A stretch of DNA of 64,000 nucleotides from Agaribacterium haliotis. Its GTDB lineage: Bacteria; Pseudomonadota; Gammaproteobacteria; Pseudomonadales; Cellvibrionaceae. Where the stretch lies: positions 1 to 64,000 of the forward strand of contig NZ_NKQJ01000008.1 in assembly GCF_002312815.1 (NCBI RefSeq), read 5' to 3'. Every line of letters starts with the position of its first letter. Position 1 is the stretch's first letter. This document shows, in pieces, positions 8,297-16,644 of the stretch. The notes below the pieces were generated by a model that was not told the DNA's origin, did no database searches, and saw nothing but the letters and a program-made list of their open reading frames with translations. The position numbers were made by a program, and so were the translations under genes.

Positions 8297-9176
8297 TCGA
8301 TGGATGACACCAAGCTTAATCGCAATCAGCTTGAGTGGCGTCCTGTTATCTCAAGCGTCGTATGCAGACGTGGAATTGCCGATTGTGCCAGCCAGTGTGA
8401 TGAAACAGTCTGCTACTGCAAATCCACCGGTTCAAACCAATACGGTTTCAACGGATGTGCCAACAACGCTGCTGATGACACCGGGGGTTAATGAACTGAT
8501 CCCTGTAGCTCTTGGTCATCTGAATCGGATTGTGACGCCGTTTGAATCACCTCAGGTGAGAACAACCAGTGATGCTCAGACGCAAATCAAGGGGAATGTT
8601 GTATATGTGGCCACGGACAAAGAATCACCGGTTTCACTTTACATCACACCGCCTGGTCAGGAAGCACCCGCATTATCTGTCACCTTAGTACCTCGTCGTA
8701 TTCCACCGCGTGAAATTACCTTAGCGATTGATGGTCAGCAGTGGCCTATTAAGGGCGTCGTGAACCGAAAAGCCGCCACTTGGGAAACGGCTCAGCCATA
8801 CGTCGATAGCTTACGTGATTTACTCAGACGCCTTGCACTAAATGAGTTACCACAAGGCTATGACATCCGTTTAGCTGGCCAAACTGACACAAGCCCGAAA
8901 TGTTTTCAGCCGGGCTTAAAGTTTGGTTTTAAGCAGGGGCAAATTGTGACGGGACATTACTTCACCGTCTATGTAGGACTGGTTGAAAGCTTTGCCGATG
9001 AGCCGATAGAAGCCAGTGAAATAGCCTGTCATTCACCAGATATAGTGGCAAGCGCCTACTGGCCTCGCAATATCTTGTTGCCAGGTGAAAAGACTGAGTT
9101 GTATGTGGTTGTTCGCAATCATCGTGAAGAAGCGGTTGAAAGTCAGCGACCTTCGCTTCTTGTGGGAGGTGAATAA
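8277..9176 (+). CDS. traK: TraK, secretin-like core protein
   Basis: The 299-residue VirB9-like protein has a signal peptide of about 31 residues (SLIAISLSGVLLSQASYA cleaved before DVELP). The mature part is rich in beta structure, with Cys209 and Cys249 near the C-terminus. It forms the outer-membrane core ring with TraV and TraB. ATGATG allows a start at 8277 or 8280. Confidence 0.93.
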   Translation: MMRTKISRWMTPSLIAISLSGVLLSQASYADVELPIVPASVMKQSATANPPVQTNTVSTDVPTTLLMTPGVNELIPVALGHLNRIVTPFESPQVRTTSDAQTQIKGNVVYVATDKESPVSLYITPPGQEAPALSVTLVPRRIPPREITLAIDGQQWPIKGVVNRKAATWETAQPYVDSLRDLLRRLALNELPQGYDIRLAGQTDTSPKCFQPGLKFGFKQGQIVTGHYFTVYVGLVESFADEPIEASEIACHSPDIVASAYWPRNILLPGEKTELYVVVRNHREEAVESQRPSLLVGGE

Positions 9177-9178
9177 CG

Positions 9179-10468
9179 ATGAAAGCACAATGGGAACAAA
9201 TGAGCCCGAGCATGAAGCGGGGCTTATCGGTTGCTGGTATTGCTGGTGGTCTCATCCTTATGGTGATGGTGTTTTCACCTAATCCTGACGATGGCTCAAG
9301 CAGTCGGAACCGACAGGAAACAATCCGGCACATTCTTACGGATACCAATACTCGTGATGTTGGGGTCGATAGTTTGGCTGCGAACGTAAAACTACTCAGT
9401 GAGCGCAATGAACAGTTACGTCGTGAAGTTGAGCGCTTGCGTCGTGACGTTGATTCAGGACGGCTAAGCCCAGGTTCGCCTTCTATACCAAGTGAGGTCA
9501 ATGCGGAGTTGGCTCGCCTTCGAGCGGAACTTGATGATGTTCGCGCTGGAGGTGATGCAGCAGTTGAAGGCACAAATAGCCGTTTCGAAGTGCCTTTATC
9601 TGCCATGGCATTGCCTAAAGAAGAAAAGCCACTGCCGTCTAACCCAGACGACTATTTTGCCAATGCGCCGCTGCCTGATCCGCTCTATCAGCAGCCAGCC
9701 AATGGCCAAGGTATACGAGCACGAGATGTTCCATTGCCGCCAATCACGATTCGTATGATTGAGCCTGAAGTGGTTGCTGAACCAGAGGTTGTTGTGCAAG
9801 AAGCGCCGCCTTTGTATCTACCGGCGGGCAGCATCATCTCAGGTACTTTGATCACAGGTTTGGATGCTCCTACTCACGAGTCCGCAAGACGCGAGCCTTT
9901 TCCTGCATTGCTGAGGATTCAAAAGGAAGCCATTTTACCCAACCGATTTAGAGCGGATATCAAAGAGTGTTTCTTGATCGCCGCAGGTTACGGTGATTTG
10001 AGCTCAGAGCGTGCCTATTTGCGAGGCGAGACCATTTCATGTGTGAGAGAAGATGGTGGCGTCATTGAAACACGACTGGATTCTTATGCCGTGGGTGAAG
10101 ACGGCAAAGCCGGTATTCGTGGCCGATTAGTGTCGAAACAAGGCCAACTGGTGGCCAAATCAATGATGGCCGGATTCCTTCAGGGCTTGGCTGGCGCATT
10201 TGATGTAAATCCTGTTCCGACGATTCAGACGGGTAATGCCGGTGATACTCAGTTGTACCAGCAAGTCATGAGCCAAGAAGCATTACAAGGCGCTGCGATT
10301 AAAGGCACAGGTAAAGCATTGGATCGAGTGGCCAAATTCTATTTAGACATGGCTGAAAATATGTTCCCAGTCATAGAGGTAGACGCTGCAAGGAAAATTG
10401 AAGTCATAGTCACTCGTGGGGCCTCGTTGTCATTGACTACTTCGCAAGGGGGAGGTGCAAGAAGATGA
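9179..10468 (+). CDS. traB: TraB, core channel protein (VirB10-like)
   Basis: The 429-residue protein has a short cytoplasmic N-terminus and a transmembrane segment (about 16-35). A coiled coil follows (about 60-125, SLAANVKLLSERNEQLRREVERLRRD-type heptads). Next is a Pro/Glu-rich linker (about 165-210) and the TrbI/VirB10 beta domain from LYLPAGSIISGTLITGLDAP onward. It spans the envelope and connects the inner-membrane ATPases with the outer ring. The start is 3 bp after traK. Confidence 0.95.
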   Translation: MKAQWEQMSPSMKRGLSVAGIAGGLILMVMVFSPNPDDGSSSRNRQETIRHILTDTNTRDVGVDSLAANVKLLSERNEQLRREVERLRRDVDSGRLSPGSPSIPSEVNAELARLRAELDDVRAGGDAAVEGTNSRFEVPLSAMALPKEEKPLPSNPDDYFANAPLPDPLYQQPANGQGIRARDVPLPPITIRMIEPEVVAEPEVVVQEAPPLYLPAGSIISGTLITGLDAPTHESARREPFPALLRIQKEAILPNRFRADIKECFLIAAGYGDLSSERAYLRGETISCVREDGGVIETRLDSYAVGEDGKAGIRGRLVSKQGQLVAKSMMAGFLQGLAGAFDVNPVPTIQTGNAGDTQLYQQVMSQEALQGAAIKGTGKALDRVAKFYLDMAENMFPVIEVDAARKIEVIVTRGASLSLTTSQGGGARR

Positions 10469-10542
10469 AAAAATCCTGCATGTTGCTAACCGATCGAAGT
10501 CCGTTTCAGACAATAAGATGTGTATCCAGAGGAGAGTTAACC

Positions 10543-11115
10543 ATGACGACACCAATGCAGAACAACCCAAAGCACCAGTCAAAACAGTACTCTAAAGCTG
10601 GATTACTTTTATTGGCAGTCGGCTCAACCTTATTGTCTGGCTGTAGTTCATTGGGTCTTGGAAGTAGTGAATATGGATGCCCAGGTATGCCTGACGGTGT
10701 GCGCTGTTTATCCGCTCGTGAAGTCTATGAGCTTACCAGTAATGGCGCTGCACCCAAGACGATTGATGCTGTGGCGACTCGAATTGGTTCTCCCTCTGGG
10801 TATTCACAATCTGATTTAGATACAGGACTGCTGAGCCATCCAGCATTACCTGAGACGCAGCAATCTGCACCTATTCGCATTCCTTCAAGGGTGATGCGGA
10901 TTTGGATTGCGCCTTGGGAGGATGACCGTGGAGATCTGAATTTATCCAGCTACGTGTTTACTGAAATTGAACCGCGCCGGTGGGATCTTGGGGTGTCAGC
11001 ACCTCGAACGGTTTCGCCAGTGCTACGTCCACTTCAGACTCAAAGCGATACAGCCTCAGCGGGAGCTGATGGTAAGCGCGATAACTTGAGTATCTACGGA
11101 GAAACTAACGAATGA
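10543..11115 (+). CDS. traV: TraV, outer-membrane core lipoprotein
   Basis: A lipoprotein signal with lipobox LLSGC (Cys34 from the chosen start) marks this as the VirB7-like lipoprotein of the core complex. ATG at 10543 has AGAGGAGA seven bases upstream and gives a normal-length signal peptide. A longer frame from ATG at 10465, overlapping the traB stop as ATGA with GGAGG nine bases upstream, would add 26 residues and is also possible. Positions of the mature Cys residues (YGCPGMP, GVRCLS) fit TraV. Confidence 0.88.
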   Translation: MTTPMQNNPKHQSKQYSKAGLLLLAVGSTLLSGCSSLGLGSSEYGCPGMPDGVRCLSAREVYELTSNGAAPKTIDAVATRIGSPSGYSQSDLDTGLLSHPALPETQQSAPIRIPSRVMRIWIAPWEDDRGDLNLSSYVFTEIEPRRWDLGVSAPRTVSPVLRPLQTQSDTASAGADGKRDNLSIYGETNE

Positions 11116-11498
11116 CAAATGCAGTTCGCACCATTCAAACTCAGCGCCTAATGACCATTGGTGCGCTTGGTTTAATGGCGTTAATGATTTCGGAGCCCTC
11201 ATTTGCAGGCACCGGTGGTGATGCTTTCACCGATGTGTGGGATACCCTAAAAGATTGGACCCAAGGTACTTTGGGACGGATCGTAGCGGGAGCCATGGTT
11301 CTGGTGGGTATTGTGGGCGGTATCGCTCGCCAAAGCTTGATGGCCTTTGCCTTGGGCATTGGTGGCGGTATGGGTCTCTACAACACACCAACAGTCGTTG
11401 AAAGTGTTATGTCTGCAACTTTACCTGTCGTTGCCAGCACTCAAGAAGTCATTGGCACAGCAGTTCCAGCAATCAGCGCCGTTTTACTGGGCACCTGA
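11112..11498 (+). CDS. traA: TraA, F-type pilin precursor
   Basis: The 128-residue prepilin has a long leader (to about residue 33, ending FAG). Two hydrophobic segments follow (about 56-85 and 92-125), the usual form of F-like pilins. It overlaps traV by 4 bp (ATGA). It is the last gene of the operon and is followed by a strong terminator at the hotspot boundary. A diverged copy of its last 98 bp lies at 13595-13692. Confidence 0.92.
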   Translation: MTNAVRTIQTQRLMTIGALGLMALMISEPSFAGTGGDAFTDVWDTLKDWTQGTLGRIVAGAMVLVGIVGGIARQSLMAFALGIGGGMGLYNTPTVVESVMSATLPVVASTQEVIGTAVPAISAVLLGT

Positions 11499-11542
11499 AT
11501 GTGAGCCATAGTAGTCAGTTCACTTAAGGCAATCAAACTTAG

Positions 11543-11592
11543 GTCTACACAACATCGGGTTATTGGTGATGTTGTGTAGACTTTTTCATTTC
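11543..11592 (+). terminator. Intrinsic terminator after traA
   Basis: GTCTACACAACATC (11543-11556) pairs perfectly with GATGTTGTGTAGAC (11568-11581) and is followed by TTTTT. It isolates the traL-traA operon from the cargo. Confidence 0.9.
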
Positions 11593-11635
11593 AACAACGC
11601 CACATTAGCGATTTTGGTTTACAGTATTTGGTATA

Positions 11636-11714
11636 TTAACACCTAAAGTGTTAAAATCCCTATCGTAATAAACTAAATGGTTTATACTGTTCGTGATATT
11701 CACACTTGGGGTGT
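11636..11714. promoter_or_regulatory. Two AbiE operator-like inverted repeats
   Basis: TTAACAC-CTAAA-GTGTTAA (11636-11654) and ACAC-TTGGG-GTGT (11702-11714) share the half-site GTGTTAAAAT and the 5-bp spacer. The second touches the abiEi start region. AbiEi antitoxins repress their own promoters through paired inverted repeats. Confidence 0.6.
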
Positions 11715-11718
11715 TAAA

Positions 11719-12510
11719 ATGTCATCTAAGATAAACTGGCTTGTTGCTCATACTTCTCCTGGTGCGCTAGTACTTCAGCAATGGCTGACTGAAAACGGCG
11801 TGAGCTATTCCTTGGCTCAAAAGTACGCGCAGAATGGTTGGCTGAAGAAGCTTAGTTCTGGCGTGTACTATCGTCCAGATGCGCAGGGCGATATAAAGCC
11901 AACTTGGGTTGATGCCATTCAAGCATTGGATGTGCAATTGGGTGTTTCAGTTCATTTGGCTGGATTGAGCAGCTTAACTCACCAAGGACTGAGTCACTAT
12001 TTGCAGCTGAACAAAGAGCAAGTTTGGATTTGCGTTAAAAACAAGTCGTCCTTACCGAAATGGTTTCGTGAATTCCCTTATCAGAATTGGTTTTACTGCG
12101 GAAACCATAAGCTTGAAGTGAATCCCGAGAAGGATTTGAAAAGGATCACGATTAAAGAGAAAGAGCTCACTGTCAGCTGTGCAGAACTTGCTGCCTATGA
12201 AGTGGTAGACGCGATTGGGAAGCTGATTTCATTTGAGCATGTCGCAGAATTATTTCAGGGTTTAGTCAATCTTAGCCCTAGAAAAGTACAAGATATTCTT
12301 GAACGAAGCAGCTCTGTTCAGGCAAACCGAATATTTCTATTTCTGGGTCGATACTACGATCACCAGTGGGTCGATCGCATAGATGAAACAAGAATTGAAT
12401 TGGGTGCAGGAAAGCGGCAGGTGGTCGAAAAAGGGCGTTTTGATGAGCGATATCAAATCACAGTGCCAGAGATATTAAGCGTCAAAAAAGGTGAACAACA
12501 TAATGGATAA
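11719..12510 (+). CDS. abiEi: AbiEi-type antitoxin/transcriptional repressor
   Basis: This 263-residue protein begins MSSKINWLVAHTSPGAL. An earlier in-frame ATG at 11677 lies inside the operator region and is less likely. The N-terminal winged-helix region (about 14-60, TENGVSYSLAQKYAQNGWLKKLSSGVYYRP) is the pattern of AbiEi N-terminal domains that recognise operators. The rest matches the AbiEi_3 type with an AELAAYEVVDAIG helix. It neutralises the nucleotidyltransferase encoded next, with an 8-bp overlap. It is cargo in the traA-dsbC hotspot. Confidence 0.85.
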   Translation: MSSKINWLVAHTSPGALVLQQWLTENGVSYSLAQKYAQNGWLKKLSSGVYYRPDAQGDIKPTWVDAIQALDVQLGVSVHLAGLSSLTHQGLSHYLQLNKEQVWICVKNKSSLPKWFREFPYQNWFYCGNHKLEVNPEKDLKRITIKEKELTVSCAELAAYEVVDAIGKLISFEHVAELFQGLVNLSPRKVQDILERSSSVQANRIFLFLGRYYDHQWVDRIDETRIELGAGKRQVVEKGRFDERYQITVPEILSVKKGEQHNG

Positions 12511-13441
12511 AGATAGCCCATATTACAAACAGGTTTCCTTGCTCATAAGAATGCTTCCTGTGGTAGCAACAGAGACGTTTTTTGCACTTAAAGGTGGCAC
12601 CGCCATTAATTTATTTGTGAGAGATTTTCCTCGGTTATCTGTAGATATTGATCTTGCTTATCTTCCACTTGAACCAAGAGATGAGGCTTTGATTAATGTC
12701 AGGGCTGCATTGCAGCGCATTACAGACAGAATCAATACTCAACCAGATATCAGAGCGGCATTTCAGGATAATAAAGCTGATGAACTGAGAATAGTTGTAT
12801 CAAGTCCGGTTGCGACGATCAAAATTGAAGTGTCGCCCGTCGCCAGAGGTACATTGCATAGCGCAGAAATAATGCCAGTTCAAGAGTCTGTTGAAGACGA
12901 GTTTGGTTATGCTGAGATTCAGGTAGTCAGTCTTCCCGATCTGTATGGTGGGAAATTGTGTGCTGCAATGGATCGCCAACATCCTCGCGACTTATTCGAT
13001 GTGCGTATGTTACTGGGCAGTGAAGGGATTTCGAGAGAGATTTTAGTGGGCTTTTTAACCTATACACTAAGTCATCCCCGGCCTATTAATGAAGTCATGT
13101 CGCCAAACTGGCAGCCTCTGAATGAGAAATTTCAGGCAGAATTTGACGGAATGACTTTTGTAAAAGTTGAATGCGAAGACTTAGCCTCTGTTAGGCCTAT
13201 CATGTTAACTGCACTGCAAAAACATTTCACAGAAAGGGATCATGCCTTCCTCATGTCATTCAAAAGAGGGCAACCTGATTGGGCATTGTTTGATTGTCCT
13301 AGTGCAGCAGACTTGCCAGCGATTCGTTGGAAATTGCAGAACATTAACAAATTGGCAAAGAATCAAGCAAAACACCAAGAGCAATTAGATAAATTGAAGC
13401 AAGTGCTTGATGATTGGCTTGCTAACGCAAACGCCGAGTAA
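12503..13441 (+). CDS. abiEii: AbiEii-type nucleotidyltransferase toxin
   Basis: The 312-residue protein has the nucleotidyltransferase signature GG (31-32, KGGTAINLF) and DxD (48-50, SVDIDLAYL). A third acidic region and the YGGKLCAAMDRQHPRDLFDVRML segment typical of AbiEii/DUF1814 follow. Family members block growth upon phage infection and act as type IV toxins. ATG at 12503 overlaps abiEi. A GTG at 12491 would add four residues. The C-terminus is a Lys/Gln-rich coiled coil. Confidence 0.88.
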   Translation: MDKDSPYYKQVSLLIRMLPVVATETFFALKGGTAINLFVRDFPRLSVDIDLAYLPLEPRDEALINVRAALQRITDRINTQPDIRAAFQDNKADELRIVVSSPVATIKIEVSPVARGTLHSAEIMPVQESVEDEFGYAEIQVVSLPDLYGGKLCAAMDRQHPRDLFDVRMLLGSEGISREILVGFLTYTLSHPRPINEVMSPNWQPLNEKFQAEFDGMTFVKVECEDLASVRPIMLTALQKHFTERDHAFLMSFKRGQPDWALFDCPSAADLPAIRWKLQNINKLAKNQAKHQEQLDKLKQVLDDWLANANAE

Positions 13442-13493
13442 TTTGTTTATAACAAACCTCAACGAGCTATAGGACCCCTAGTTAGATTGCGAT

Positions 13494-13525
13494 TTCTTCA
13501 ATCTATCTAACCGAGTCCACATAGG
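13494..13525 (+). repeat. Duplicated dsbC promoter/leader, copy A
   Basis: The 32 bp match 21763-21794 with one mismatch (TTCAATCTATCTAAC core, then GAGTCCACATAGG). Weaker similarity extends upstream (ACCCCTAG versus CACCCTAG). It marks the right border of the AbiE cargo. Confidence 0.85.
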
Positions 13526-13594
13526 TGTAAAAAAACGGGCTCAGCTAAACCGGTTGGCTAGTAACGGCGCTTCTGTCATCGCTAGTAGGCGATT

Positions 13595-13692
13595 AAAGTG
13601 TTATGTCTGCAACCTTACCTGCTGTTGCCAGCACTCAAGAAGTTATTGGCACAACCGTTCCAGCAATCAGCGCGTTTTTACTGGGCACCTGA
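13595..13692 (+). pseudogene. Diverged 3' end of traA (second copy)
   Basis: The 98 bp align without length change to the end of traA (11401-11498) with about eight differences. In frame they read VMSATLPAVASTQEVIGTTVPAISAFLLGT and a stop. The changes include amino acid substitutions, so the copy comes from another traA allele rather than a recent duplication. It marks the left border of the second cargo. Confidence 0.9.
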
Positions 13693-13729
13693 TAAACAGC
13701 TTATAAATATATAAAGGCTTTAAGTCTAC

Positions 13730-13763
13730 GGTCTACGGAGTCACTTCCTCTGTAGACCTTTAT
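13730..13763 (+). terminator. Hairpin after the traA fragment
   Basis: GGTCTAC (13730-13736) pairs with GTAGACC (13752-13758), with a further G/C-containing inner stem, followed by TTTAT. It corresponds in position to the terminator behind the intact traA. Confidence 0.6.
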
Positions 13764-13832
13764 CGAATCAATACAGCTAATTATTTTGCTTAAATTGACA
13801 GAAAACAGATCGTCATTTAGCAGAGCTCAAGC

Positions 13833-13864
13833 TTATTATCAAATAATAATTGATAATAAATCAA
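13833..13864. promoter_or_regulatory. LysR-type operator-like site upstream of monooxygenase copy 1
   Basis: TTATTATCAA (13833-13842) and TTGATAATAA (13850-13859) form a perfect inverted repeat with a 7-bp spacer. TTGATAATAAATCAA (13850-13864) also fits the LysR T-N11-A rule. Related sites occur at 16043, 16154, 17807 and 18743. Confidence 0.55.
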
Positions 13865-13962
13865 AGGCAATCATATTTATACTCTATCAGTAACGCTCTA
13901 AGATAGACTCATCAAAAAGAGGCAGTTCAAAAAATCGCATTAATTATCATGAGGAAAATCTA

Positions 13963-14253
13963 ATGAGCAAGCTTACTATTGTGGCTAATATCGTGGCCAA
14001 TGAAGATAAAATCGAACTTGTAAAAGAAGAGTTATTGAAGCTGATTGATATCACTCGCGCTGAAGAAGGATGTATTAATTATGACCTTCATCAAGACAAC
14101 GAGAACCCTGCACATTTTATGTTTTATGAGAACTGGGAATCTCGTGAATTATGGCAAGCGCATATGGGCAACACGCATTTAGCAGAATACATGACAGCAA
14201 CCGAAGGTTGTGTGGCCAGTTTTACACTCAATGAAATGACACACATCGCTTAA
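13963..14253 (+). CDS. YgiN-like antibiotic biosynthesis monooxygenase (ABM) domain protein, copy 1
   Basis: The 96-residue single-domain ferredoxin-like-fold protein has the family pattern KEELLKLIDITRAEEGCINYDLHQD...FMFYENWESRELWQAHM. YgiN-type proteins act on quinols without a cofactor. This suggests handling of quinones or aromatic electrophiles, but the substrate is not known. A near copy lies at 16277-16573: 164 bp are identical, while codons 2-17 are largely synonymously changed. GAGGAAA lies a few bases before the ATG. Confidence 0.9.
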   Translation: MSKLTIVANIVANEDKIELVKEELLKLIDITRAEEGCINYDLHQDNENPAHFMFYENWESRELWQAHMGNTHLAEYMTATEGCVASFTLNEMTHIA

Positions 14254-14278
14254 CAACAAGTTTAAAATTGATTTCTAG

Positions 14279-14299
14279 AAAGGCCTTTATGGCCTTTTT
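14279..14299 (+). terminator. Intrinsic terminator
   Basis: AAAGGCC-TTTAT-GGCCTTTTT follows monooxygenase copy 1 and precedes the permease gene. It may attenuate read-through. Confidence 0.8.
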
Positions 14300-14319
14300 C
14301 TCTTTATATAGTAAAGACA

Positions 14320-15060
14320 ATGATTACTGATATTTGGTTTTATTTATCTGCGATACCAGCAGTGTTTTTTTATGGTATGGGCAAAGGGGGGATTGGGGGT
14401 ATTTTAGGGGTGCTGTCAGTACCATTAATGGCGATGAGTGTTTCGCCTGTCCAGGCAGCTGCTATCTTATTACCTCTTTTATGTGGAATGGATTTAATGG
14501 CATTGTTTTATCATCATAAAAATTGTAATTACGCCGAACTTAAAATAATGATGCCATTTGCTGTGTTGGGGGTGATTATCGCTTCATATTTTATGGAAAA
14601 TCTTCCTCCTCATCTTGTCGAGTTGATCATCGGTGGATTAGCACTGATTTTTTTAGTTCAAAAACTATTGTTGAAAGCATCGGGTCAACCTAAGTTAATA
14701 AAAGGTTATATGCTCAACCTATTATCGGGTTTTTCCAGTACGATTGCTCATGCTGGCGGCCCTCCGGCTAGCATGTATTTGCTACCTAAAAAACTGCCTA
14801 AAGAGCAACTTATTGGCACCAGCGTTGTGTTTTTTGCTGGGCTTAATTTTGTTAAGTTAGTTCCATACAGCTATATGGGACAACTTGATGAACAAAATTT
14901 AATGACCTCACTCCTGCTTGTACCTATTGCATTTTTAGGGGTGAGAACAGGTGTTAGGTTAGTCAATATCATTTCTCAAGAGCTGATTTACAAGATAAGT
15001 TATAGTGTGCTTTTTATTACAGCTATAAAGATGTTGTACTCAGGTATCGTGACGTTATAA
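14320..15060 (+). CDS. TauE/SafE-family membrane permease
   Basis: The 246-residue protein has about eight hydrophobic segments and two family repeats. Repeat one has FYGMGKGGIGGILGVLSVPLMA near the N-terminus. Repeat two has GFSSTIAHAGGPPASMYLLPK at about 138-158, the typical glycine-rich half. TauE/SafE proteins export organosulfur or other small anions, and the substrate here is unknown. It is convergent with the lysR gene and stands alone on its strand behind a terminator. Confidence 0.9.
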   Translation: MITDIWFYLSAIPAVFFYGMGKGGIGGILGVLSVPLMAMSVSPVQAAAILLPLLCGMDLMALFYHHKNCNYAELKIMMPFAVLGVIIASYFMENLPPHLVELIIGGLALIFLVQKLLLKASGQPKLIKGYMLNLLSGFSSTIAHAGGPPASMYLLPKKLPKEQLIGTSVVFFAGLNFVKLVPYSYMGQLDEQNLMTSLLLVPIAFLGVRTGVRLVNIISQELIYKISYSVLFITAIKMLYSGIVTL

Positions 15061-15075
15061 GTAACATGCTGCACC

Positions 15076-15993
15076 TTATATTGCTCCTTTTTCCGCTAAT
15101 CGCTCAAGAATCGCATTAGCTTTTTCGCGAAATAAATCCTTCAATAACCGAACCGTTGGTGTTATCGACTGACGGCTCGGGCAGACCAACCAGAGTTCAG
15201 TTGCTGTTGGTTTGTACTCGTTCATCATACTTAGTAGTCGCCCCGAAAGAAGGTCATCAGACAGATCAAGACAAGATTTTATCGCAATTCCTTTACCGGC
15301 CACACACCATCGTCTGACAAGATCCCCGTCATTTGAAGCCCTGTTGCCATTCAGTTTTATTTTATGAGTTGTGTCCTCGTGGCTGAATCTCCATTCATTT
15401 TGTAAAACATCATGCAGTTGATAAAAGAGTATATTGTGTTCTAGTAAATCATTTGGATGTGTTGGTATGCGATGTTTAGCTAAATAGTTCGGGCTAGCAC
15501 ATATCACTCTAGGTACATCACAGATTTTAAAACCGTACATATTGGCGTCGGAGGGGGAGCCATAGCGCAGAGCCATGTCAACAGAGTCACGATAGAAGTC
15601 AATATTGCTGTCACTGATATTTGAACGGAGCGATACGGTTGGGTACTTAAGCAAAAACTCATCTAACCAAGGCGTTACAAGGTTTCGTCCTAAATCAGAT
15701 GATAGTGCAATACGAATCTCACCATCAATGATGCCTAATTCTCCACGCATGTTCATTTTAGCCTGTTCAAGCATCTTTAGCGCTTCTTCACACTGAGGTA
15801 AATAGCGTTCTCCTGCAGGTGATAACCTTAAACTGCGAGTTGTGCGCACAAACAGTTCGGCACCTAACGAGGCTTCGACTCTTTTTACGGCGGCACTAGC
15901 TGTTGCAGTTTGCATATCCAAACTGGTTGCAGCAGCAGTAATACTGCGAAACTCAGCAACTTTCAAAATGACATGTAAATCTTCTATGAGCAT
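15076..15993 (-). CDS. LysR-family transcriptional regulator
   Basis: The 305-residue protein starts at MLIEDLHVILKVAEF. AGGAG lies seven bases upstream of this ATG, whereas the longer TTG start at 16011 would put that RBS inside the gene. The N-terminal winged HTH (about 1-60, ITAAATSLDMQTATASAAVKRVEASLGAELFVRTTRSLRLSPAG) and the substrate-binding domain are complete. It is transcribed divergently from monooxygenase copy 2. It probably controls the redox cargo through the TTGATAAT-type sites around it. Its inducer is unknown. Confidence 0.93.
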   Translation of the reverse strand: MLIEDLHVILKVAEFRSITAAATSLDMQTATASAAVKRVEASLGAELFVRTTRSLRLSPAGERYLPQCEEALKMLEQAKMNMRGELGIIDGEIRIALSSDLGRNLVTPWLDEFLLKYPTVSLRSNISDSNIDFYRDSVDMALRYGSPSDANMYGFKICDVPRVICASPNYLAKHRIPTHPNDLLEHNILFYQLHDVLQNEWRFSHEDTTHKIKLNGNRASNDGDLVRRWCVAGKGIAIKSCLDLSDDLLSGRLLSMMNEYKPTATELWLVCPSRQSITPTVRLLKDLFREKANAILERLAEKGAI

Positions 15994-16042
15994 AGTTAAG
16001 CTCCTAATCAAAAGTTTTAGGGGCGTTATTTTATCATTTTTT

Positions 16043-16057
16043 TTGATAATGATTCAA
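16043..16057. promoter_or_regulatory. LysR-type operator-like site in the lysR / monooxygenase 2 divergent region
   Basis: TTGATAATGATTCAA has an outer dyad TTGA-N7-TCAA and T-N11-A, and matches the sites at 13850 and 17820. It lies about 50 bp before the lysR start. Confidence 0.6.
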
Positions 16058-16153
16058 ACAGAGTGCTGTTTTTGTTTGTTAATGACTAATCTAAGATAGA
16101 CACGGTTGAGCAAAACTGTTTGAGCACAAGACTAAATAGATGAGTCTCGTGAT

Positions 16154-16172
16154 TATCTATTTATTTTTGAAA
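16154..16172. promoter_or_regulatory. LysR-type operator-like site, promoter side of monooxygenase 2
   Basis: TATCTA-N7-TTGAAA keeps the spacing of the other sites (TATCAA-N7-TTGATA). A separate perfect inverted repeat GAGTATT-GAA-AATACTC lies at 16222-16238, just before the gene. Confidence 0.4.
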
Positions 16173-16276
16173 AGGTTTAAAAAATAAATAGATAAAAAAT
16201 ATTTTGCTTTACCTAAACCTGGAGTATTGAAAATACTCAAAAATAGATTTCAAACCCGAGACTGGAGAAAGTAAGC

Positions 16277-16573
16277 ATGTCTAAACTGACAATTGTTGCA
16301 AACATTGTTGCAAATGAAGATAAAGTTGAACTTGTAAAAGAAGAGTTATTGAAGCTGATTGATATCACTCGCGCTGAAGAAGGATGTATTAATTATGACC
16401 TTCATCAAGACAACGAGAACCCTGCACATTTTATGTTTTATGAGAACTGGGAATCTCGTGAATTATGGCAAGCGCATATGGGCAACACGCACCTAGCAGA
16501 ATACATGGCAGCAACCGAAGGTTGTGTGGCGAGTTTTACATTGAATGAAATGACACACATCGACATCGCCTGA
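16277..16573 (+). CDS. YgiN-like antibiotic biosynthesis monooxygenase (ABM) domain protein, copy 2
   Basis: This 98-residue protein differs from copy 1 only at Ile17Val, Thr to Ala near residue 78, and two extra residues at the C-terminus (HIDIA). The Shine-Dalgarno GGAGAAAG lies upstream. It stands divergently from lysR with operator-like sites between, so it is the likely primary target. The next gene follows after a 70-bp gap. Confidence 0.9.
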   Translation: MSKLTIVANIVANEDKVELVKEELLKLIDITRAEEGCINYDLHQDNENPAHFMFYENWESRELWQAHMGNTHLAEYMAATEGCVASFTLNEMTHIDIA

Positions 16574-16644
16574 TTTTAAGATTGGATTGGCATGAGCCTT
16601 TTCTATCCAACCATATTTACGTGTCTTCCAATAAGGTATAATGA

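Larger units (their letters stand above)
13442..13962. other. Cargo junction region without an intact gene
   Basis: These 520 bp hold the dsbC leader copy, a 69-bp joint (13526-13594), the traA 3' fragment, its terminator and the operator-like repeat of the redox cargo. I see no further ORF. Confidence 0.8.
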
